Shown here in pieces: positions 58,695 to 64,000 of a stretch of 64,000 nt of DNA. Below the pieces are notes generated by a model. The model ran no database searches, was not told the origin of the DNA, and worked only from the letters and a program-made list of their open reading frames with translations. The first letter of the stretch is position 1, and each line of letters begins with the position of its first letter. Where the stretch lies: contig CAKZVC010000005.1 of the NCBI GenBank assembly GCA_937922235.1, positions 1 through 64,000 of the forward strand, read 5' to 3'. A program made the translations under genes and the position numbers. The DNA is from an uncultured Acidimicrobiales bacterium. Lineage in GTDB: Bacteria > Actinomycetota > Acidimicrobiia > Acidimicrobiales > SHLQ01.

Positions 58695-59584
58695 CAGGTG
58701 TTCTCCTGGTGTTGCTGATGGTCGAAGAGTGAGGTGTATCCCTGACTCCAGTCAGGGGGAAGGATGAGCGTGAGGTCTTCGTGGTGGGCTACGCCGGGCT
58801 CGATGCCTCGGACGAGCTCGCCGTGGTGGGAGCTTCGATACGGAGAGGCGGTGTACGGGATGGAGTCGGCGGCGGCGAAGGTGACGATCAGCGCCGGCCG
58901 GCTCGTGTCGCTGCGATTCGGCGCCGAGTAGTGCAGTGTCAGCCCGTGGTGAACGGTAACGCTGCCGGCTGGGCCGGTTACCGTCTCTGCATCATCGAGC
59001 AAACCATCGGGCAACGAGTCAGCGTCGATCGCACCGACCCACGTGCCGTCGTCGGCGTAGTGGGTGTACATCGGCCCGTTGTTCGTGCCGGGGACGAAGG
59101 TGACCGGACCTTTCTCTTCGGTGACCTCATCGAGCATGACCACGAACTGGCACGTGCTGGTGTTGGTGTGGGGGTAGAACGCCAGATCCTGATGCCACTT
59201 GACCTCGGCTCCCCCGCCCGCCCACTTCAGGTTCACGTACGCCTCGCGAAATCGCAGGTTCGGGCCAAGGATGTCTTCGGCGATGTCGACGATGACAGAC
59301 GAGCGACACAGATCCCAATAGACCGGCGCCGCGTCGTCGATATTTGCGGCCCTACGAAGCCGTGGGGCCTCGGCGGTGTGGCCGTCGTCGAGATCGATGA
59401 GGTGTGTCGATTCCGTGAGCGTCCGGCTCGACTCGATGATCGCGTCGAGCGCGTGACGGAGCGGGTCGAGTACGTCGGCAGGTATCAGGCCGGGGAACAC
59501 GAGGTAGCCACGATCCACCCAGTCGGAACGCCCCTGCTCGCCCACAATCTTCGGCGGTACGGCGCAGACGTCGGCCCAACGCAT
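58694..59584 (-). CDS. PhyH family dioxygenase, upstream of doeA
   Basis: 296 residues. H-x-D occurs as K-W-H-Q-D-L-A-F-Y-P-H near residue 137, and the distal H in V-H-H-G-L-T-L-H-Y-S near 220 with an arginine later (S-R-P). It differs from EctD, whose signature W-H-S-D-F-E-x-W-H is not found, so it is not ectoine hydroxylase in the strict sense. The ATG overlaps the stop of the preceding PhyH gene (TGATG) and its own stop overlaps doeA in the same way. Substrate probably related to ectoine or another osmolyte by context only. Confidence 0.86.
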   Translation of the reverse strand: MRWADVCAVPPKIVGEQGRSDWVDRGYLVFPGLIPADVLDPLRHALDAIIESSRTLTESTHLIDLDDGHTAEAPRLRRAANIDDAAPVYWDLCRSSVIVDIAEDILGPNLRFREAYVNLKWAGGGAEVKWHQDLAFYPHTNTSTCQFVVMLDEVTEEKGPVTFVPGTNNGPMYTHYADDGTWVGAIDADSLPDGLLDDAETVTGPAGSVTVHHGLTLHYSAPNRSDTSRPALIVTFAAADSIPYTASPYRSSHHGELVRGIEPGVAHHEDLTLILPPDWSQGYTSLFDHQQHQENT

Positions 59585-60462
59585 CAGCCGGCTCCCCTGA
59601 CTCTCGGAAATTTGTCGCACACGATGCACTCGCCTGCCGTGAGCGATGACTCCATGTAGGTATCGAGTGCCGACCGGTCGTTGTACGTAACGTCATCGCC
59701 GGTCCAGTTGACGGAGAACGCCGCGCGCCGTTGATCGAGGCGGTTCCCCGGAGCGCTATGCAATGTATACGACCACCACACGAGCATGTCGCCTGCGTGC
59801 AGCGGTGCGAAGAGCATTTTCTCATCGTCGAGCTCGTCGCCTGCACCGACCGGGGGCAACGGCAGCTCGGCACGGGCGTGACGATACGGGCGAGTCGGGT
59901 CATCGAAGTCGACCGCTCGGTACAGCGTCTGTGCCTGGTGCGAGCCAGCGAGGAATCGCAGTGCCGACTCGACCGGGATGTCGTCGAGCGCCACCCAGCT
60001 GTTCACGACCTTGAAGCCATCGATTGGGTAGTACGAGTGGTCCTGATGCCACGGTGTGCTTGCACTGTCGCTGTGGGCTTCTTTGATCAGGAGAAAGTCG
60101 TAGAACAGTACGAGATCGTCGCTGTCGAGCAACGGCCAAACGAGGTCAGGAAGCGGCGAGTCGAAGATGAACGATCGAAACGGTTCGATCGTCCGCCAAG
60201 CTCCCGAGCTGAACGAGAATCGCCCCTCGTCGCCATCGCGTTGCACCACGTCGAGGTCAGCGCTCCCTCCATCAAGAGCGTCGATGATGCCCGACTCGAT
60301 CGTTGAGAGCCAGTCGCCCCCAATCGCCTCCCGGAGACAAACCACACCATCGCGTTGCAACGCTTCTCGAGCCAGTTCGGCGTTCGCTGCATGGGCCGGA
60401 AACGACTGGACGTGTGGCACAGCTGTTGACGGAGTTGCGACATGCGATGTGGCCACCGTCAC
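59584..60462 (-). CDS. PhyH family dioxygenase, first gene of the operon
   Basis: 292 residues with the iron-binding motif P-W-H-Q-D-H-S-Y-Y near residue 138 and the distal histidine in Y-T-L-H-S-A-P-G-N near 227. It differs strongly from the second PhyH protein, so the two are not a recent duplication. It opens a coupled three-gene run PhyH-PhyH-DoeA. The ATG at 60462 gives an alanine/threonine-rich start without a signal peptide. Confidence 0.86.
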   Translation of the reverse strand: MTVATSHVATPSTAVPHVQSFPAHAANAELAREALQRDGVVCLREAIGGDWLSTIESGIIDALDGGSADLDVVQRDGDEGRFSFSSGAWRTIEPFRSFIFDSPLPDLVWPLLDSDDLVLFYDFLLIKEAHSDSASTPWHQDHSYYPIDGFKVVNSWVALDDIPVESALRFLAGSHQAQTLYRAVDFDDPTRPYRHARAELPLPPVGAGDELDDEKMLFAPLHAGDMLVWWSYTLHSAPGNRLDQRRAAFSVNWTGDDVTYNDRSALDTYMESSLTAGECIVCDKFPRVRGAG

Positions 60463-60498
60463 ACACTACTGATCGATCGTTCAGCAGGCCGAATCCGC

Positions 60499-60580
60499 CG
60501 TACCCCGTACCCGTACCAGGTCCCTTCCCGCAAAGAGGAACGTGGCACCTTTTTGCGATTAGGTACCAGGTACCTATGGG
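60499..60580. repeat. REP-like intergenic element with hairpins
   Basis: It contains CGCAAAGAGG / CCTTTTTGCG (60529-60538, 60548-60557; ten pairs with one G-U) and AGGTACC-A-GGTACCT (60561-60575), plus several GTACC units from 60500. It lies just after the amidase gene end (on the minus strand) and before the PhyH operon. The composition with GGTACC and TTTTTGCG resembles repetitive extragenic palindromes; it can also serve as a terminator. Confidence 0.55.
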
Positions 60581-62005
60581 CTACAGCCGTTGGTGGAGGT
60601 GATCGAGCGGGTGCCCGAACACCGTTTCGGCGAGCTCGCCGAACCGGAGTGTGGTCAGATCGCCCATGAACGGTCCGAGCACTTGCATCCCGACCGGCAT
60701 CTCGTCTACCGCCAGACCAATCGGCAGGGCCAAAGCAGGAAGATACGTGGGGTTCGCCAACCCAGCCCAAAACCATTGCTCGAGGGTTGAACGATCGACG
60801 CCATTGACTGGCACGGTTCGATCGCTAAATGGGCGATCGGTGTCGTGTGGCGGGGCAACCGTGGCGCTGATCGGCGTGAGTAAAAGGTCGACCGTCGTGA
60901 AGTAGTCGCGCCAGGCCAACCGCCCACGCTCGCGCTCGTTGTTGAGATCGATCCACTGGCGGTACGTGAGCCGGGACGCCTGAGCCATCAGTGCGGCGTA
61001 GTCGCGGCCTCCGGCGTCGTACCGGTCGAGATCGACCTGCGATGGCGGAGCGTCGGGCCCCGACGCGGCGGCGCGGCCAATCTCCAGCCCTACCTTGTGC
61101 CCTCGCACTGCCATCTCGAGGTCGGGGCCCTCGGCAACGGTGACGCCTGCATCTACCAGTTGAGCGACGGCCGATTCGATTGCAGTAGTAACCGCATCGT
61201 CCTGCTCGCCAAGCGGATTCTCGATCAACACGCCGACCGTGAAGTCTGACAGCGACGTTTGTGTTGCGGGCGGCGGGGTCATGTGCGGTTGCCACATCTC
61301 TGGCAACACGAGCGACAGGTCGCCAACGGTGCGGGCGATCGGCCCAAGTACGTTGTTGTCAACGATGCCCTCGTGTCGAGGAAAGCTATGCCCGTGTTGT
61401 GACACCAGCCCAAAGCTCGTCTTGAGACCGGCGAGACCGTTGTAGTTCGATGGCCAGCGAATCGACCCACCAATATCGCTTCCAACTTCGAACGATGACA
61501 TCCCCGTGGCTACGGCGACTGCAGCACCACCCGATGACCCACCGGCCGATCGGGCGACGTCCCACGGGTTGTTGGTGCGGCCGTAGATCTCGTTGAACGA
61601 CTGCCAATCACCCAGGTGTTTGGGCACGTTGGTTTTGCCGTACACGATCGCGCCCGCTGCCTTGAGCTGTTTCACCACGTCAGCATCTTCAGTCGGGAAA
61701 TAGTCGGCGTGGGCCGGGTCACCCCAGGTCGATGGCGCACCGGCGACGTCGATCGAGTCCTTGATGGTGATCGGCAACCCGTGCAGTGGCCCGAGTTGTT
61801 GGCCCGCAGCTTGAGCAGCATCGGCAGCTGCGGCGTCGGCCTTCGCTTGTTCGACATTGGTGAAGACCACAGCGTTGAGCTCGGGGTTGTGCTCGGCGTG
61901 TTGTGTCAGGCACGCCTCGAGGAGTTCAACGGCAGAGATCTCGCGCCGCACAATGAGGTCGCGCTGCTGCACGGACGAGGCGAGCGCTGGGTTTCTCAAA
62001 GCCAT
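60581..62005 (-). CDS. Amidase signature family enzyme
   Basis: 474 residues. The catalytic Ser-Ser-Lys set is visible: K in I-K-D-S-I-D near residue 85, S in G-S-S-G-G near 157 and S in G-S-D-I-G-G-S near 177. It hydrolyses amides to acid and ammonia; members include GatA-like, fatty-amide and aryl-amide enzymes. No GatB or GatC gene is adjacent, so a catabolic amidase is likely. The ATG at 62005 is used as start. Confidence 0.92.
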   Translation of the reverse strand: MALRNPALASSVQQRDLIVRREISAVELLEACLTQHAEHNPELNAVVFTNVEQAKADAAAADAAQAAGQQLGPLHGLPITIKDSIDVAGAPSTWGDPAHADYFPTEDADVVKQLKAAGAIVYGKTNVPKHLGDWQSFNEIYGRTNNPWDVARSAGGSSGGAAVAVATGMSSFEVGSDIGGSIRWPSNYNGLAGLKTSFGLVSQHGHSFPRHEGIVDNNVLGPIARTVGDLSLVLPEMWQPHMTPPPATQTSLSDFTVGVLIENPLGEQDDAVTTAIESAVAQLVDAGVTVAEGPDLEMAVRGHKVGLEIGRAAASGPDAPPSQVDLDRYDAGGRDYAALMAQASRLTYRQWIDLNNERERGRLAWRDYFTTVDLLLTPISATVAPPHDTDRPFSDRTVPVNGVDRSTLEQWFWAGLANPTYLPALALPIGLAVDEMPVGMQVLGPFMGDLTTLRFGELAETVFGHPLDHLHQRL

Positions 62006-62079
62006 TTCGTCATCGTGGCAGTGCGTCTGATCACACAACAATCTGGCGAACCTCGTTTCTTCTGTGAGACCCTGGTCGG

Positions 62080-63303
62080 GTGCTTGAATCGCTTCGCTCC
62101 GTTGTCTCCCTGAAGCCCATCGAACGAGACCGGACTACTCGCCGGCTTTCCAAGGCCGCCAACATCGACGACTACCGAGCAATGGCCAAGCGTCGACTCC
62201 CCGCCGGGGTGTTCGACTACATCGACGGCGGCGCAGAAGACGAGTCGGCGTTGTCACGAAACGTCAGCCGGTTCGGAGACCGCACGCTTATCCCACGGGT
62301 GCTACGCGACGTCTCGAACATCGAGACGTCGACCTCAATTCTCGGCGCATCTGCCTCGATGCCGCTCATCATCGCGCCCACGGGCTTTCCACGCATTGCC
62401 CACCCCGACGGCGAACTCGCAACGGCCCGCTCGGCGGCTCGACACGACATTCCGTTCTCGCTGTCGACGATGGGCACACGTTCGATCGAAGAAGTTGCCG
62501 ATGTATGCGACGGCCGCAAGTGGTTCCAGGTGTACGTGTGGCGTGATCGTGAGCTCACCAAGGACATGCTCGCCCGATGCAAGGAAAACGGCTTCGAGGC
62601 CCTCTACATCACGGTGGATACTGCGGTGCTCGGCCGCCGCGAGCGAGATGTGCGCCGAGGCATGGCCCTCCCACCGAAGCTTGGACTCGACACATTCATC
62701 GAAGGCGCGATGCGACCCGGCTGGACAATGGAGTTTCTCCGCAACGATCCGATCGTGTTCTCGAACGTCGCAGTGAGCACCAAGCGACTCGGCGACAATA
62801 CCGAGGATGGTTCGTCAGCGGTGTCGCTCGCCGAATACATCAACAGCCAGTTTGATCCGCGACTGTCGTGGGATGACGTCGAGTGGATCCGTTCGCAATG
62901 GGACGGACCGGTGATCTTGAAGGGCATTCAGTCGGTTGCCGACGCGAAGATCGCTGTCGAACACGGGCTCGACGCTGTTGCGTTGTCGAATCATGGCGGC
63001 CGCCAGCTCGACTCCTCTCCCGCCATCATCGACCTCGTCGCCCCAGTTGCGGATGCCGTTGGCGGACAGATCGAGATCTACTGCGATGGTGGCGTCCGCC
63101 GGGGCTCTGACGTCGTCAAGGCCGTGGCCCTCGGTGCCGACGCATGCATGATCGGCCGACCGCATCTGTATGCGCTTGGCGCAGCAGGCGAAGCGGGCGT
63201 TGACCACATGCTCGATTTCTTTCAGGCGGGGATCGAACAGACGATGGCGCTCACTGGTGTGAACTCGATCGCCGACATCGATCGGGACCTCATCACCGAG
63301 TAG
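62080..63303 (+). CDS. FMN-dependent alpha-hydroxy-acid dehydrogenase/oxidase (LldD-like)
   Basis: 407 residues from GTG. The segments F-D-Y-I-D-G-G-A-E-D-E near residue 46, A-P-T-G-F near 95, Q-V-Y-V-W-R-D-R near 148 and the active-site H-G-G-R-Q-L-D near 306 (base histidine and substrate arginine) define the L-lactate dehydrogenase / glycolate oxidase family. The longer sequence around residue 205-280 resembles membrane-bound LldD. It probably oxidises L-lactate or a similar acid. Confidence 0.92.
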   Translation: MLESLRSVVSLKPIERDRTTRRLSKAANIDDYRAMAKRRLPAGVFDYIDGGAEDESALSRNVSRFGDRTLIPRVLRDVSNIETSTSILGASASMPLIIAPTGFPRIAHPDGELATARSAARHDIPFSLSTMGTRSIEEVADVCDGRKWFQVYVWRDRELTKDMLARCKENGFEALYITVDTAVLGRRERDVRRGMALPPKLGLDTFIEGAMRPGWTMEFLRNDPIVFSNVAVSTKRLGDNTEDGSSAVSLAEYINSQFDPRLSWDDVEWIRSQWDGPVILKGIQSVADAKIAVEHGLDAVALSNHGGRQLDSSPAIIDLVAPVADAVGGQIEIYCDGGVRRGSDVVKAVALGADACMIGRPHLYALGAAGEAGVDHMLDFFQAGIEQTMALTGVNSIADIDRDLITE

Positions 63304-63322
63304 CGCATTGCCAGCGCCCGGT

Positions 63323-64000
63323 CTAGCCCAGCGTGATGAGCGCAACGGCGACGCCAGCAGCGATGAGGCCGGCGGTTTGCGTGCGAAGGAGCCGCTCGCC
63401 GCGAAAGATCACGCCGAGCACCACCGCGACACCGGCGTACTGCGACGACAACACGCTCGCCATCGACAAGCCACCACCGAGCTGCAGCGAGAGTACAAAC
63501 AACACGATCGCCGCTGTGGCAAAGATGCCCACGATCAACGACCGGACTTGGTCGGCTCGGTGTTCGGGAAACACTCTCGGCCCGGTCGCACGGGTGATGA
63601 TCACCGCAACGACGAACCCGACGCCTCGCTGTATGACCAGCGGTGTTCCGCCAGCGTCCTCGCCGATCTCGCCAAGAAGGATCAGCAGCAGACCAAAGAT
63701 TACGCCAGCCGCAATGGCGATCGGCAGTCCCTGCCGGTCGCCATTGATTGCTCCCCCTGTTTCGTCTGGTTGATACGACGACAGAGCAATGGCAATAAGG
63801 CCGAGAACAATTCCCGCCATGGTCGGGGTAGAGAGGTCTCTGCCAATGGCAAACAGCTCCCACAACACCGGCACCGCGGTCATGATCACCGCAGCCGTTG
63901 GCGCAGCTGAGCGAAGCGATCCGCGTGAATACGCCATGTAGAGCACGAGAATGCCAATACCGTTCGTCGCACCCGCGATCGCGCCGAAGACGAGGTCTCT
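63323..64000 (-). CDS. DMT superfamily (EamA) transporter, 5' end outside the window
   Basis: The frame is open to base 64000, so the gene begins outside; 225 residues are visible. Eight or more hydrophobic segments alternate with short loops, and an internal repeat as in EamA domains is apparent (A-G-I-V-L-G-L-I-A-I-A-L near residue 70 and A-G-L-I-A-A-G-V-A-V-A-L near the end). It exports or imports small metabolites; substrate unknown. It converges on the hydroxyacid oxidase gene with a 19-base gap. Confidence 0.82.
   Translation of the reverse strand, partial: RDLVFGAIAGATNGIGILVLYMAYSRGSLRSAAPTAAVIMTAVPVLWELFAIGRDLSTPTMAGIVLGLIAIALSSYQPDETGGAINGDRQGLPIAIAAGVIFGLLLILLGEIGEDAGGTPLVIQRGVGFVVAVIITRATGPRVFPEHRADQVRSLIVGIFATAAIVLFVLSLQLGGGLSMASVLSSQYAGVAVVLGVIFRGERLLRTQTAGLIAAGVAVALITLG

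Overview
The window reads as chromosomal DNA of a free-living, probably marine actinobacterium of the Acidimicrobiia (Ilumatobacter-like) kind. The evidence is indirect: G+C looks moderate to high; GTG starts are common; there are two luciferase-like oxidoreductases of the F420-dependent type and an FrhB-like F420 protein, a DUF222/HNH '13E12' nuclease under a mycobacterial-type LexA box, a MmyB-type regulator, and many catabolic enzymes typical of marine heterotrophs (phytanoyl-CoA-type dioxygenases, haloalkane dehalogenase, DoeA/DoeB-like enzymes). No rRNA, tRNA, CRISPR array, integrase or IS element was recognised. Genes are dense, many start codons overlap the preceding stop, and five convergent gene pairs share one four-base stop.

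Layout. 1-2 kb: partial alcohol dehydrogenase and an enolase-superfamily enzyme. 2-4.7 kb: chromate module, with chrA plus a phosphatase-like protein divergent from a chrB split into two overlapping genes; two copies of a palindrome sit at the divergent starts. 4.7-8.5 kb: AEC transporter, histone-deacetylase-like amidohydrolase, LLM oxidoreductase, SDR. 8.5-15.3 kb: mostly co-directional and coupled run of a GT-C-like membrane protein, sucrase/ferredoxin-like protein, FnIII lipoprotein, hydroxyacid dehydrogenase, glycosyltransferase and serine hydrolase. 15.3-22.4 kb: SOS-controlled HNH nuclease, GNAT, second LLM enzyme, MmyB regulator/aminotransferase pair, enoyl-CoA hydratase, NYN protein. 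22.4-32.7 kb: GH13 phosphorylase-like enzyme, HrpB helicase, flavodoxin, two surface/secreted proteins, a GH63-like glycosidase. 32.7-36.4 kb: operon of glutamate-synthase-like protein, aroQ, aroK and an F420/FrhB-like iron-sulfur protein. 36.4-43.1 kb: TldE/PmbA, uppP, membrane metallopeptidase, SAF protein, FmdB, plsY, galU. 43.1-46.3 kb: operon of a CMD/AhpD-like protein with an in-frame UGA followed by two CNNM/CorC-type transporters. 46.4-55 kb: flavoprotein/DUF2855 pair, DUF2853 protein, hydrolases, PhyH enzyme, haloalkane dehalogenase, cysteine hydrolase, methylsuccinyl-CoA-dehydrogenase-like enzyme, aquaporin. 55-60.5 kb: PLP sulfhydrylase-like enzyme, then doeB facing a coupled phyH-phyH-doeA operon. 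60.5-64 kb: amidase, FMN hydroxyacid oxidase, partial DMT transporter.

The outstanding observation is at 45830-46309. What looks like two gene fragments is one frame interrupted only by TGA, exactly where the second cysteine of the CxxC(x3)H redox motif of the CMD/AhpD family belongs, and a hairpin with a GG-starting loop lies 20 nt downstream. This is the pattern of a bacterial selenoprotein with its SECIS element. Other points of interest are the split chrB with its operators, the perfect LexA box, a degenerate GmrSD/DUF1524 domain, and the PhyH-DoeA operon. All functional names come from reading motifs; no searches were run.
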